This document shows positions 45,733-54,137 of a stretch of 64,000 bases of DNA, piece by piece. The first letter of the stretch is position 1, and each line of letters opens with the position of its first letter. A program made the translations under genes and the position numbers. Origin of the DNA: Paenibacillus polymyxa M1 (GTDB lineage: Bacteria > Bacillota > Bacilli > Paenibacillales > Paenibacillaceae); the NCBI RefSeq assembly GCF_000237325.1, contig NC_017542.1, positions 2,053,501 through 2,117,500 on the forward strand, given 5' to 3'. The notes under the pieces were generated by a model. That model was not told where the DNA came from, did not search any database, and saw nothing but the letters and a program-made list of their open reading frames with translations.

Positions 45733-46287
45733 ATGAAGTCGGAAGAAGATGTGCTACGAATTATACAATATATGAATGATCCACAGGTTTTGGAAGACTT
45801 GCGCTATGTGCGAGAGCTGAAGCTTCCGCAAGGCTGTATAGCCGCGGGCTATGTACGAAACCGGGTTTGGGACAAGCTTCATGGCTATACAACGGCTACA
45901 CCTCTAAACGATATCGATGTTATTTATTTTGACCCTAAAAATACGCTAGAGGAACGAGATGGGTTTCTGGAGCAGTCCTTGAATCGTAAACAGGCAGGAC
46001 GCAACTGGTCTGTCAAAAATCAAGCTCGGATGCATATTCGCAACGGGGAGGCTCCGTATTCCTCGATAGAGGATGCGATGAGCCGCTGGCCAGAGACGGC
46101 AACAGCTGTAGCCATTCGATTGAATGCCAAGGATCAAATGGAGGTTATTTGTCCGTATGGGTTGGAAGATCTGCTGGATATGCGGGTACGCCAAAGCCCC
46201 CTGTTCCGTCACACTACGGCTTTTCGTCAGCGTGTATTTGAAAAACAGTGGCTAGATAATTGGCCGTTGCTTATTGTGGAAAACTAA
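45733..46287 (+). CDS. Nucleotidyltransferase-fold protein (NTP_transf_6)
   Basis: A 184-residue protein of the family formerly called DUF925. CIAAGYVRNRVWDKLHGY and PLNDIDVIYFD contain the G-S-like loop and the metal-binding Asp pair D-I-D of the polymerase-beta nucleotidyltransferase fold, and VAIRLNAKDQMEVICPYGLEDLL the third conserved acidic region. The nucleotide and the acceptor are unknown. AAAGGGAGCTGAGTACAGG precedes the ATG; it starts 20 bases after the MFS gene and may be the last cistron of that operon. Confidence 0.83.
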   Translation: MKSEEDVLRIIQYMNDPQVLEDLRYVRELKLPQGCIAAGYVRNRVWDKLHGYTTATPLNDIDVIYFDPKNTLEERDGFLEQSLNRKQAGRNWSVKNQARMHIRNGEAPYSSIEDAMSRWPETATAVAIRLNAKDQMEVICPYGLEDLLDMRVRQSPLFRHTTAFRQRVFEKQWLDNWPLLIVEN

Positions 46288-46328
46288 AGTATAACCTCAT
46301 TTCAGATTATAAGGAGAGACGACTAACG

Positions 46329-46751
46329 ATGTTTAAAAATATAAAACCAGATTCAGATCGTGAGGAGGTGCTGGAGCTCCTTACCTACGCTGTGCTTGAT
46401 CATCCTGAACGCGGAGAGGCGGCTTTGCGTGCTTATCAAGCCTCGGATGAATGGAAGTTGTTCGGTGTGGAAGATGAAGGACTTATTGTAGGTGTTGTCG
46501 GTTTTGAGGAGCGGGAGGATGGAACGATCGTGCTCCATCATCTGGCTGTATTACCTGAAAATCGTCATAGAGGCTACGGCAGAGGGATGTTGCTTACGCT
46601 TATTAAGGAGCGTAGCCCGAAGCGACTTACGGTGGACACAGATGCGGAGGGGGCAGATTTCTTCCGCAACGTGGGTTTTGCCGTATATGGATCGGAGGAT
46701 TTGCCAGATGGTGGGCAATTCCATTGTATATATGAAATAGACGAAGAATAA
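46329..46751 (+). CDS. GNAT family N-acetyltransferase
   Basis: A 140-residue acetyltransferase with motif A LAVLPENRHRGYGRGMLLTLI, preceded by GVVGFEEREDGTIVLHH; the C-terminus DFFRNVGFAVYGSED has the aromatic acetyl-CoA contact. Acceptor unknown. The ATG at 46329 follows AAGGAGAGACGACTAACG; an in-frame ATG at 46260 lies within the previous gene and lacks a ribosome binding site. Confidence 0.85.
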   Translation: MFKNIKPDSDREEVLELLTYAVLDHPERGEAALRAYQASDEWKLFGVEDEGLIVGVVGFEEREDGTIVLHHLAVLPENRHRGYGRGMLLTLIKERSPKRLTVDTDAEGADFFRNVGFAVYGSEDLPDGGQFHCIYEIDEE

Positions 46752-46819
46752 GCGAATCTCCGTGTCCCACTTCCTTTTTTCTACATAATATATGTTATGT
46801 CGGAGGGAGGTGGGTTTCA

Positions 46820-47458
46820 TTGGCGTATCACTACACAGCGATTGGAGATTCTTTAACGACAGGTGCAGGGACGTTGCTGAGTGGCGGCTTTGTACCTGTC
46901 TATCGGCGAATGGCGGAAAGACATCTCCGTACGCCAGTCAGTTACGAGAATCTGGGAATCAACGGATTGACATCGCAGGAGCTGCTGTCCATGGTCCGCA
47001 ACAATCCGCTTTTTCGGTCGGCAATCAGCCGGGCTGAACTCATAACGGTGACGATCGGCGGGAATGATCTGCGTCCATATATCAGTACACTTGCTGGAAG
47101 CCCAGGCGCGTCGGGTTCTTCCATTTCGCAAGCGCTGAATCATACCAAAGAACATGTACGCCAAATTGTACATGCCCTGTATCAAATAAAGTCCGGTCAG
47201 CGTGAGCCATTTATCATCCGAATGGTGGGGTTATATAATCCTTTTCCAGGAGTAAGGGAGGCGGGAGTATATGTGCGCCAATACAACTCGTTTCTCTATA
47301 CATTGGGCGGGCCGAATTATCGGGTAGCGAACATTTATCCCATATTCGAAGGCAATGAACGGGCACTGCTTTCGCTGGACCGGATACATCCGAACAGCCG
47401 TGGTTATCGCGTGATTGCGGAAGAGCTGAATCGACTTGGTTATGCGCCGTTACGATGA
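46820..47458 (+). CDS. GDSL/SGNH-family hydrolase, TTG start
   Basis: A 212-residue esterase-type protein. Block I is YTAIGDSLTTG with nucleophile Ser11, block III is VTIGGNDLR, and block V is LDRIHPNSRGY with the Asp and His of the triad. There is no signal peptide, so it is probably cytosolic, acting on an acyl ester or acetylated sugar. The start is TTG at 46820, following GGAGGGAGGTGGG. A bidirectional terminator follows. Confidence 0.88.
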   Translation: MAYHYTAIGDSLTTGAGTLLSGGFVPVYRRMAERHLRTPVSYENLGINGLTSQELLSMVRNNPLFRSAISRAELITVTIGGNDLRPYISTLAGSPGASGSSISQALNHTKEHVRQIVHALYQIKSGQREPFIIRMVGLYNPFPGVREAGVYVRQYNSFLYTLGGPNYRVANIYPIFEGNERALLSLDRIHPNSRGYRVIAEELNRLGYAPLR

Positions 47459-47498
47459 CCGTGAGAGGATGCTTTGGATCGGAAAAAGTATAATAAAG

Positions 47499-47547
47499 AA
47501 AGAGGTTCATCATGGCAGATTAACTGTTCATCTTGAACCTCTTTTTT
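47499..47547. terminator. Bidirectional terminator
   Basis: AAGAGGTTCA pairs with TGAACCTCTT around a long loop, followed by TTTTT. Confidence 0.75.
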
Positions 47548-47564
47548 GCGTTTCAGCGTGTGAT

Positions 47565-48242
47565 TTAGCTGATTATTTTACGGAATAGACTGCGTGCAGC
47601 CCACTTGCGCTCACTTCGTTTGCGGTATTTGGGCAGAGAACGATAGACAGCAATAGACTGGTTAAATGCAGTGATGGCTTCATCCTTGCGTCCCAGCATA
47701 CGGTACATCAGGCCTGTCAGATAATAGCCCTCGCTGGAAGAAGACTGAATCTCCTGAAAATGCTGTAGATAGTGTAGTGACTTATTTACGTCCCGTTCCT
47801 TGAAAGCTGCGGCTAAATGCAAATAGGGTTCACCGTATTGCACCCGCGGGTTAATGTCCAGTGCCTTGAGTAAATGCTGTTCTCCATCCTCCAGGTGGGT
47901 TGTGTGTACCTCAGCCGTACCCCGCGCGTTCCAATAATCTGCTGAATCTTCATATCGGGATTGAATTTCCAATAGTAGCTCCAAAGCCTGCGAGTATTTC
48001 TTGCTTTCGATCCAAATCCGTGCCAAATCAAACTTGGCAGCCACATCGTTGGTGTTTAACACAATCTGTTGACGCAATCGTGCTGCATTGCGTCTTCTTT
48101 TCCAAGGTTTGCTGATGCTGGGCAATACACCGACAAAGCTGCGATCCAATATATAGATCACAATTAGGAGTACGAGCATTGCCAAAAACGGATTACCGAG
48201 CAAACTCCATAGTAGAGAGAAAATCAAAAATTTCCCAATCAT
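47565..48242 (-). CDS. Membrane-anchored TPR protein
   Basis: A 225-residue protein. Residues 3-35 form one or two membrane segments, then a basic stretch (KPWKRRRNAARLRQQ) and about four tetratricopeptide repeats (for example DYWNARGTAEVHTTHLEDGE and GYYLTGLMYRMLGRKDEA). The basic stretch suggests the repeats are cytosolic. A protein-interaction role is likely but no partner can be named. AGGAGGATTGGAGCAGA precedes the ATG. Confidence 0.8.
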   Translation of the reverse strand: MIGKFLIFSLLWSLLGNPFLAMLVLLIVIYILDRSFVGVLPSISKPWKRRRNAARLRQQIVLNTNDVAAKFDLARIWIESKKYSQALELLLEIQSRYEDSADYWNARGTAEVHTTHLEDGEQHLLKALDINPRVQYGEPYLHLAAAFKERDVNKSLHYLQHFQEIQSSSSEGYYLTGLMYRMLGRKDEAITAFNQSIAVYRSLPKYRKRSERKWAARSLFRKIIS

Positions 48243-48416
48243 TCTGCTCCAATCCTCCTGTACATGTAACTATCCATACTTTCCACATTATAGCATAGGT
48301 TACTTTAAGGGGCATTAGCATCATGAGATTTCGAAGGATGATAGCTTTCAGAATTGGTGGGGGACTTGTACATGCTTTTGATATATCGATGGGGAAAAAG
48401 AGGAGCATGAGATGTC

Positions 48417-48791
48417 TCAGCATTCCCGCCAAAAGGTTGAACAGTCGGCCTTATCCAAAATATTAAACTCGATTATTTTCTCAAGTAATGAGAAATCAAC
48501 TGGACTATCCCACTGGATACGTACCAACTGCTTGGTGTGATTATAGCCAGCCTGCACAATTAACTCAGAAAAATGATTAATCCCTGCCTTTTCAGGGGCA
48601 ACGGCTAAATGATGTTTGGCTACGCTAAAGCCAATAATAAATGTGCCGTGATCCATAAACATAGGCTGATTCCACGCAATTTTTGGCAATAAATTTGGAA
48701 AATTCTTGGTTACCCAAGCCAAAACCTCTTCCGTTCGGGCCCGATGTTGTGGGTTATCAATATGCGCTAAATATTCTGCAAAAACTTCCAT
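48417..48791 (-). CDS. DUF1801 family protein (YdhG-like)
   Basis: A 124-residue small soluble protein. [56 protein letters not shown] and the C-terminal helix match DUF1801. The fold is related to frataxin-like iron chaperones such as B. subtilis YdhG, but members are largely uncharacterised. AGGAGGGAACAAC precedes the ATG. The GNAT gene ends 23 bases upstream on the same strand, suggesting an operon. Confidence 0.82.
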   Translation of the reverse strand: MEVFAEYLAHIDNPQHRARTEEVLAWVTKNFPNLLPKIAWNQPMFMDHGTFIIGFSVAKHHLAVAPEKAGINHFSELIVQAGYNHTKQLVRIQWDSPVDFSLLEKIIEFNILDKADCSTFWREC

Positions 48792-48814
48792 GTTGTTCCC
48801 TCCTAAAATAAAAA

Positions 48815-49267
48815 TTATGTCCTGTAATATTCCTCAGCAAGAATAGAGTACAAATATGAATCATGAAACTCGCCTTTGTAGTACCAATGTTCTCGCATTA
48901 TACCTTCACGTTGCATTCCGATCTGTTGCATAACCTTCTCAGAAGCTTTATTTTCTGGACGACATGTTGCATAAATACGATGGACATCAAGTGTGCTAAA
49001 TCCAAATCCTAGCAGGGCTCGTGCCGCTTCTGTTGCATAACCCTTACCTTGATAATCTGGGTTTAAAATATAACCCATTTCTGCATTAGTATCTTTGACA
49101 TGAATACCAACACCGCCGATCAGAATTCCAGTTTCTTTCAGACATACGGCTAGTTCGTAGTCTTGTCGTGGCTTTTCCAGCTGTGAGACTAGAACTTGTT
49201 CTATATACGCCTTTGTATCTTCTTCTGTATTGGGTCCCCATGCTGTGTGCCTAGTAACTTGAGGCAA
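48815..49267 (-). CDS. RimJ/RimL-type GNAT acetyltransferase, N-terminally broken
   Basis: The readable frame gives 150 residues starting TTG CCT CAA ([21 protein letters not shown]) and includes the acetyl-CoA motif [23 protein letters not shown] and [17 protein letters not shown]. Family members are about 175-185 residues and begin with an ERLILR-type strand that is missing here. In this frame a stop (TAA) lies at 49291-49293, just upstream. The residues before the join fit better in another frame (SDLLKEVY, near 49290), so a one-base frameshift is likely. It may be a pseudogene, a recent mutation, or a sequencing error. Confidence 0.6.
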   Translation of the reverse strand: MPQVTRHTAWGPNTEEDTKAYIEQVLVSQLEKPRQDYELAVCLKETGILIGGVGIHVKDTNAEMGYILNPDYQGKGYATEAARALLGFGFSTLDVHRIYATCRPENKASEKVMQQIGMQREGIMREHWYYKGEFHDSYLYSILAEEYYRT

Positions 49268-49492
49268 TGACGTGTAGGTATGTATACTTCCTTAAGCAGA
49301 TCTGATGGGAAAGATTCAAGATTTTGAAAGAAAACGTTAAAGAAGAGTATCCAATTACGTGTTGAACAATGGGAACGAATGAATCCTTTTGCCGCCTGAA
49401 CGCAAACCGCAAGGGAGGCGTCCGGCAAAAGCAATCAGAAGATAATGAATGTGGTAATGGAGCAGCCTACGGTTATGGGGTATCTGCTTGTC

Positions 49493-50527
49493 CTAAAACA
49501 CCCTGCGAGCTGTTACGAAACGTTTCTTCCATTTACCGTCAAACGTGTCAAAATGAACGCCGCGTTCTTTGGAGAAAGTATGCAGCAATTTGTTGTTCCC
49601 TGCATAGATCGCCACATGGCCGATCTCCAGCCCCCGCGCACTGAAGAACAGCAGGTCACCTTTGCGCAGCTCGTTCAGCCCGATCTCTTGGCCTTCTTTG
49701 GCCTGATCGTAAGAGACACGGGGGAGGTCGACAGAGAGCGTATGCCGGAACACTTCCCCGACAAAAGAGGAACAATCAAAGGTCGATGTTTGTCCGGTTG
49801 CAGCGCCGAATTCATAAGGGGTGCCAAGGTATTTCTGCCCGTAGGCGATCAGTTCATCTCCCTGCCGTTCTGCTAGGGAAGTGCTGGTATAGTCACTGTA
49901 TTTTGGTTTTGCCGATATGTACCCGGTCAGGTTGTTTTTAGTGCGTACTTCCAGCCAGAGGGCATTGACCTCGCGGATGACATGAACCTTTTCACCGGTT
50001 GGAATAAGCCGCAGGGAAGGGGAAGTTTCTGATGAATCCGGTTTGCTACGCAGGTTGACTCCATAAAGAACCGTTGTGAAAAAATCATCAGTGGAGGCAA
50101 TCCGAATCGTACGGGTTAGGCCGTCCCACTTCACTGTGCTCCCAAGTGCTTCACTCACAAAACGCAGTGGAATCATTGTGTTGCCCTCAACAATCTGTCC
50201 GGGAACGTTCAGGGATAGCGTTTTGCCGTTGAGGGTGGAGGTGACTTCTCCAATGCGATAGGTCAGCGTCGTGTCGTTTTTGGTTGCTGTTACGGTTTTG
50301 CTGGATCCATTCCAGGAAAGCACAGCTCCTTGCGCTTCAAACAACTGCCGCATGGGAACGAGCGTTGTCCCGTCTAGCAGTAGCGGTTGAGCAGTAAGCT
50401 CAAGCGGGCGGTCATCCACATAAACGGTTGTTACTGGAGTTAGCGGTGCCGGCTTGGCGTAAGATGGGGTTGCTTGAAGCAGTGGTACTGCCAGCAGAGC
50501 CAGCCATACTTTCTTGTTGATTCTCAT
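49493..50527 (-). CDS. Secreted NlpC/P60 peptidase with stalk and SH3 domains
   Basis: A 344-residue cell-wall hydrolase with a signal peptide (MRINKKVWLALLAVPLLQ, cleavage after SYA). Two stalk-domain repeats follow (GTTLVPMRQLFEAQGAVLSW, NTMIPLRFVSEALGSTVKW), then an SH3-like wall-binding domain (YGVNLRSKPDSS) and the NlpC/P60 domain with Cys252 in STFDCSSF, His in IGHVAIYAG and the third polar residue in LLHTF. The family cleaves gamma-D-Glu-diaminopimelate bonds in peptidoglycan. GAGGTGATGACAGC precedes the ATG. Confidence 0.9.
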   Translation of the reverse strand: MRINKKVWLALLAVPLLQATPSYAKPAPLTPVTTVYVDDRPLELTAQPLLLDGTTLVPMRQLFEAQGAVLSWNGSSKTVTATKNDTTLTYRIGEVTSTLNGKTLSLNVPGQIVEGNTMIPLRFVSEALGSTVKWDGLTRTIRIASTDDFFTTVLYGVNLRSKPDSSETSPSLRLIPTGEKVHVIREVNALWLEVRTKNNLTGYISAKPKYSDYTSTSLAERQGDELIAYGQKYLGTPYEFGAATGQTSTFDCSSFVGEVFRHTLSVDLPRVSYDQAKEGQEIGLNELRKGDLLFFSARGLEIGHVAIYAGNNKLLHTFSKERGVHFDTFDGKWKKRFVTARRVF

Positions 50528-50663
50528 GCTGTCATCACCTCGTTGTTAATGTGTTCCTCTAAGTTGTACGATACTGTCTCCGATTAGTTGTGTACCAATT
50601 ATTGGACTGATTCAAAAAACAAAACAAACAAAAATAAAACAAATAAATATCTGTGTTTTTATA

Positions 50664-50692
50664 TTGACATCAAAATCAAATAAAGATAGAAT
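50664..50692 (+). promoter_or_regulatory. Sigma-A promoter of the alcohol dehydrogenase gene
   Basis: TTGACA (50664-50669), 17 bases, TAGAAT (50687-50692). Confidence 0.8.
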
Positions 50693-50697
50693 TGCAA

Positions 50698-50715
50698 TTG
50701 TGAAATGTTTCACTT
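50698..50715 (+). promoter_or_regulatory. Rex operator
   Basis: TTGTGAAATGTTTCACTT matches the Rex consensus TTGTGAA-N4-TTCACAA at 12 of 14 fixed positions. It lies 6 bases after the -10 box and so covers the transcription start. Rex leaves such sites when NADH rises, which would switch on the dehydrogenase under low oxygen. Confidence 0.75.
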
Positions 50716-50773
50716 TAGAGTAGTTCTGTATTTAGCGAGGGATCAAAAGTGAATCCTTGGGAGGCAGATTTTT

Positions 50774-51925
50774 ATGAGCGCACATGTATTTTTTGTACCA
50801 TCTATCAATCTGATGGGAAAAGGCTGTTTGCATGAAGTTGGACCCTATATAAAAGAACTACATTTACACAAAGCACTGGTCGTGACGGATAAGTTTCTGA
50901 TGAAGAGTGGAATTGCCGGCAAGGTCACATCCTTGCTGGATGATATAGGCTTGGACTATGCGGTATATGATGAGGTCAAGCCCAACCCGACCTGTAAAAA
51001 TGTACATGATGGTGTCCAATTTCTACAAGAAAACGGCTGTGACTTCTTAATTTCCATTGGCGGAGGATCCCCACAGGATACGGCCAAGGGAATCGGCATT
51101 ATTGCTACCAACGGGGGACATATAACTGAGTATGAGGGCGTTCATCAATCCAAGCATAAATCGCTGCCAATTGTCGCTATTAATACAACGGCAGGAACAT
51201 CCGCAGAAATTACAATCAATTATGTCATTACGGACGAAGAGCGCAAAGTCAAAATGGTTATGGTTGACAAGAATAGCGTAGCTACGATTTCAGTCAACGA
51301 TCCTGAACTGATGGTAGACAAACCCGCCGCATTAACGGCAGCTACCGGACTAGATGCTTTGACCCATGCCATTGAAGCTTTGGTTACTCCGGGTTCCTAC
51401 CCTGTTACAAATGCGACCGCGTTGGCAGCAGTAGAACTTATTTTTAACAATTTGGCCCGCACGGTGAGCAATGGTCATGATATAGAAGCACGTGAACAAA
51501 TGGTTTTCGCTATTTTCTTGGGAGGACTTGCATTTAATAATGCCGGCTTGGGTTACGTCCATGCTATGGCCCATCAGCTAGGCGGCGTATACGATTTGTC
51601 TCATGGGGTTTGCAATGCCATGCTGCTGCCGATTGTGGAGGAGGAGAATGCCAAGCATGTACCAGAGAAGTTTCGTGCCATTGCTAAGGTGATCGGTTTT
51701 GAAGATAAGGGAAAAACGGATAAAGAATGCGCAGACTATGTAATTCAAAGAATCAAAGACCTGTCGAAGGAAGTAGGGATTCCTGCCAAACTTTCTGAAC
51801 TAGGTGTAAATGAGGTGGATTTAGACTTGCTTGCCGAAAACTCCATGAAGGATGCTTGCGCTCCGGGCAATCCGTTCATACCTAGCAAAGAACAAGTTAT
51901 CGAAATGTTTAAGAAAATTCTATAA
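50774..51925 (+). CDS. Iron-containing (type III) alcohol dehydrogenase
   Basis: A 383-residue enzyme. The nucleotide-binding motif is ISIGGGSPQDTAKGIG, and the iron-binding residues lie in DALTHAIEA (His), YVHAMAHQLGG (His) and DLSHGVCNAML (His), as in Zymomonas AdhB and E. coli YiaY. It reduces acetaldehyde or another short aldehyde with NADH during fermentation. TTGGGAGG lies 9 bases before the ATG. A Rex-type operator in its promoter supports redox control. Confidence 0.92.
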   Translation: MSAHVFFVPSINLMGKGCLHEVGPYIKELHLHKALVVTDKFLMKSGIAGKVTSLLDDIGLDYAVYDEVKPNPTCKNVHDGVQFLQENGCDFLISIGGGSPQDTAKGIGIIATNGGHITEYEGVHQSKHKSLPIVAINTTAGTSAEITINYVITDEERKVKMVMVDKNSVATISVNDPELMVDKPAALTAATGLDALTHAIEALVTPGSYPVTNATALAAVELIFNNLARTVSNGHDIEAREQMVFAIFLGGLAFNNAGLGYVHAMAHQLGGVYDLSHGVCNAMLLPIVEEENAKHVPEKFRAIAKVIGFEDKGKTDKECADYVIQRIKDLSKEVGIPAKLSELGVNEVDLDLLAENSMKDACAPGNPFIPSKEQVIEMFKKIL

Positions 51926-51968
51926 ATAATACTGTTATTATTTTTTGTTATTTTTGTTATATACTTTG

Positions 51969-52014
51969 AGGGCTGTCCCAGGAACTGATCAAGAATACCG
52001 GGAACGGCCCTTTT
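51969..52014 (+). terminator. Terminator of the alcohol dehydrogenase gene
   Basis: GGGCTGTCCC pairs with GGGAACGGCCC (imperfect) and is followed by TTTT. Confidence 0.65.
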
Positions 52015-52017
52015 GGC

Positions 52018-52311
52018 CTAAGTCATTACAGATTCCCATTTGTCCACTTTTTTACTTAAGAACTCCTGAAGCTCCCCCTCGTTGTTGCTTAGCTTATAAA
52101 ATAAAGAAAGGGCAACCAGAATCACGTCTGCACATTCCTCTTTGACATCGGAAATATTCAATTGCTTATATTCGCTTCCGTTTGCATTCATATAAGACAG
52201 CATGGCTTGAGAGGTTTCTCCTACTTCTTCGGATAGTTTAAGAACCATCTGCTCTAATGTCTTCTTTTCGTGGGTGCTCAAGTATTGGATTTTCTTTAAA
52301 AGCTGCTCCAT
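52018..52311 (-). CDS. MazG-like nucleotide pyrophosphohydrolase
   Basis: A 97-residue helical protein. KLSEEVGETSQAML and DVKEECADVILVALSLFYKL provide the EExxE and ExxD metal motifs of the all-alpha NTP pyrophosphohydrolase fold. Such short proteins hydrolyse non-canonical NTPs, but the substrate here is not known. AGGAGGTTGTTAA precedes the ATG. Confidence 0.82.
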   Translation of the reverse strand: MEQLLKKIQYLSTHEKKTLEQMVLKLSEEVGETSQAMLSYMNANGSEYKQLNISDVKEECADVILVALSLFYKLSNNEGELQEFLSKKVDKWESVMT

Positions 52312-52413
52312 TTAACAACCTCCTAACTATTTTTAAAATCTTATTATAACAGACTTAGATCTAGTTCTTTGAAGCATTTCATACGTTAAAATTAGATCAG
52401 ACTGACTAAGTAC

Positions 52414-52442
52414 TTGATATATATAGATGTCTATGTAATAAT
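52414..52442 (+). promoter_or_regulatory. Promoter of the MarR gene with operator in the spacer; leaderless start
   Basis: TTGATA (52414-52419), 17 bases, AATAAT (52437-52442). The expected transcription start is about 52449, the A of the ATG itself. The spacer is filled by TATATAGATGTCTATGTA (52420-52437), which matches the perfect palindrome at 52889-52906 at 15 of 18 positions. Confidence 0.6.
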
Positions 52443-52448
52443 ACTTGT

Positions 52449-52871
52449 ATGTTAAAAAATAATGCAGCTGCACTTGTAGGAACCATTAGGGACTCGATCA
52501 ATAAATTAATTGTATCTGAGCTCGAATCCTATGGAGTTGAAGGAATCGTACCTACCCATGGTGGAATACTGATGTTCCTGTATCAAACGGATGGACTTTC
52601 GATTAAGGAATTGACGCAAAAAATTGCTCGTCAACAGCCCACAGTCACTGTTTTAATCGACAAGCTAGTAAAATTGGGGTATGTGGAAAGGAAAAAAGAA
52701 AGGGAGGATAGCCGAGTTACTCTGATCTATCTTACCGAAAAGGGGAAAGAGCTGGAGCCTATATTTGAGGCGATCTCTAATAAATTAAAAGAAACTATTT
52801 ATGGTGGTCTCAAAGACGAGGAAAAAAAACAACTGGAATATCTGTTGGAGCATATAAAAAACAGGTTTTAA
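52449..52871 (+). CDS. MarR family repressor, probably leaderless
   Basis: A 140-residue winged-helix regulator: VPTHGGILMFLYQTDGLSIKELTQKIARQQPTVTVLIDKLVKLGYVERK, then wing SRVTLIYLTEKGKEL. There is no ribosome binding site before the ATG at 52449, and the promoter geometry puts the mRNA 5' end at the ATG. No later in-frame start keeps the N-terminal helix. It probably represses itself and the oxidoreductase gene that follows, through matching palindromes. Confidence 0.85.
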   Translation: MLKNNAAALVGTIRDSINKLIVSELESYGVEGIVPTHGGILMFLYQTDGLSIKELTQKIARQQPTVTVLIDKLVKLGYVERKKEREDSRVTLIYLTEKGKELEPIFEAISNKLKETIYGGLKDEEKKQLEYLLEHIKNRF

Positions 52872-52879
52872 AATTTTTT

Positions 52880-52908
52880 TTGAGTAAATGTATAGATATC
52901 TATACAAA
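52880..52908 (+). promoter_or_regulatory. Promoter and 18-bp palindromic operator of the oxidoreductase gene
   Basis: The perfect palindrome TGTATAGATATCTATACA occupies 52889-52906. It lies between TTGAGT (52880-52885) and overlaps TACAAA (52903-52908), spacer 17. The layout is the same as at the MarR promoter. Confidence 0.75.
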
Positions 52909-52945
52909 TGCCAAAATAACAATAAAATATCTGGAGGTCATGAAA

Positions 52946-53527
52946 ATGAAACATCTTATCATCTATGCTCACTCTAACGCTGAAAGCTTTAACCACGCGA
53001 TACTGGAAACGGTTGTAACGACCTTGAAGGAAAAAGGTGACGAAGTCGTTGTACGCGATCTGTACGCTCTTGATTTTCAACCGGTATTAAAACCTGAGGA
53101 TACGGCTGCGATGAGAGCTGGACAAACGCCGGCTGATATCAAAGTAGAGCAGGAATATATCTCGCAGTCTGATACGATTACGTTTATTTCACCCATTTGG
53201 TGGACAGGTCTTCCTGCGATCCTGAAAGGTTATATTGATCGTGTATTTGCCTACGGCTTTGCATATACGGCTGGTGCAGAAGGGATTAATAAGCTGCTTA
53301 CAGGTAAAAAAGGGTTTATCGTGAATACACATGGTACGCCCAACGCGATCTACGATGAAATTGGTATGACCGCAGGATTGAAGCTCACATCAGATACGGG
53401 TATTTTTGATTTTGTTGGAATTGAATCGGTCGGTCACTTGCTGCTTGGAAGTATCGGCTACCTTGATGAAGATGGTTACAAAGGATTGTTGAAACAAGTA
53501 CAAGACACGGTTAAAACGGTGCTGTAA
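52946..53527 (+). CDS. NAD(P)H-dependent flavodoxin-fold oxidoreductase (quinone reductase-like)
   Basis: A 193-residue protein of the NQO1/MdaB/KefF fold: KHLIIYAHSNAESFNHAI binds FMN or FAD, PIWWTGLPAILKGYIDRVFAYGFAY is the family signature, and GKKGFIVNTHGTP follows. The family carries out two-electron reduction of quinones or azo/nitro compounds. The ATG at 52946 lies 8 bases after GGAGG; an ATG six bases earlier is too close. Its operator matches that of the preceding MarR gene, suggesting induction by electrophiles or quinones. Confidence 0.87.
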   Translation: MKHLIIYAHSNAESFNHAILETVVTTLKEKGDEVVVRDLYALDFQPVLKPEDTAAMRAGQTPADIKVEQEYISQSDTITFISPIWWTGLPAILKGYIDRVFAYGFAYTAGAEGINKLLTGKKGFIVNTHGTPNAIYDEIGMTAGLKLTSDTGIFDFVGIESVGHLLLGSIGYLDEDGYKGLLKQVQDTVKTVL

Positions 53528-53567
53528 AGTTAGTTCATATTCGTTCAAAAGCGTAGGACATTCTTTA

Positions 53568-53606
53568 AACGATAAGGTCAACCAGCATTTACGGGTTGGC
53601 CTTATC
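53568..53606 (+). terminator. Terminator-like hairpin
   Basis: GATAAGGtCAACC pairs with GGTTGgCCTTATC around a 10-base loop; neither side has a T-run, so termination is uncertain. Confidence 0.5.
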
Positions 53607-53615
53607 TTACAAATG

Positions 53616-54137
53616 CTAATACTTTTCCAATATAGTCCAGACAACGATCTGATCCTGCTTGTTATTATGGGGATATACAAAACTAGCCTTCGTACGATTT
53701 ATTTTGTCATAATATACTATGGCGTTTAGGCTTTGGGCAGAGTCGTAGCTTTGATTCACGAAATGGTTGCCCAATTTATTTTTCACATCCTCAAGTTTCT
53801 GAAGTTTGTGGCCACTGATGCTGGAAAATTCGCTCTCGGACAAGGTTTGCAGTTTCATAATCTCTCCACTAGAACTATAGACAATCAAGAAATTTTCAAA
53901 ATACCTGTGATCGGCATCTTTTGTGTGTTTATCGTTAAAATCGGGGTTCTTTTTATAAGCAGTCAAATCAATCTCCGCAATATTCTTGCTTAGTGGAATA
54001 TTGTTTATTGACAATTCCGATAGATCCGTTGATTTTACCGACATCTCCGTCCTTAGATTTTTTGTGAAATATGCCATTAAAGCGATCAGGATAACAATAC
54101 ATATAATGAAGCTTTTTTTGGGGATTAGCTTAAGCAT
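53616..54137 (-). CDS. Hypothetical protein with N-terminal membrane anchor
   Basis: A 173-residue protein. Residues 8-24 (SFIICIVILIALMAYFT) form one membrane segment, and the rest is polar with an alpha/beta pattern, probably extracellular. The region FENFLIVYSSSGEIMKLQTLSESEF and the ending DQIVVWTILEKY match no family I recognise. AGGAGTCTTCAAACT precedes the ATG. It is flanked by convergent and divergent genes with no operon partner. Confidence 0.65.
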   Translation of the reverse strand: MLKLIPKKSFIICIVILIALMAYFTKNLRTEMSVKSTDLSELSINNIPLSKNIAEIDLTAYKKNPDFNDKHTKDADHRYFENFLIVYSSSGEIMKLQTLSESEFSSISGHKLQKLEDVKNKLGNHFVNQSYDSAQSLNAIVYYDKINRTKASFVYPHNNKQDQIVVWTILEKY

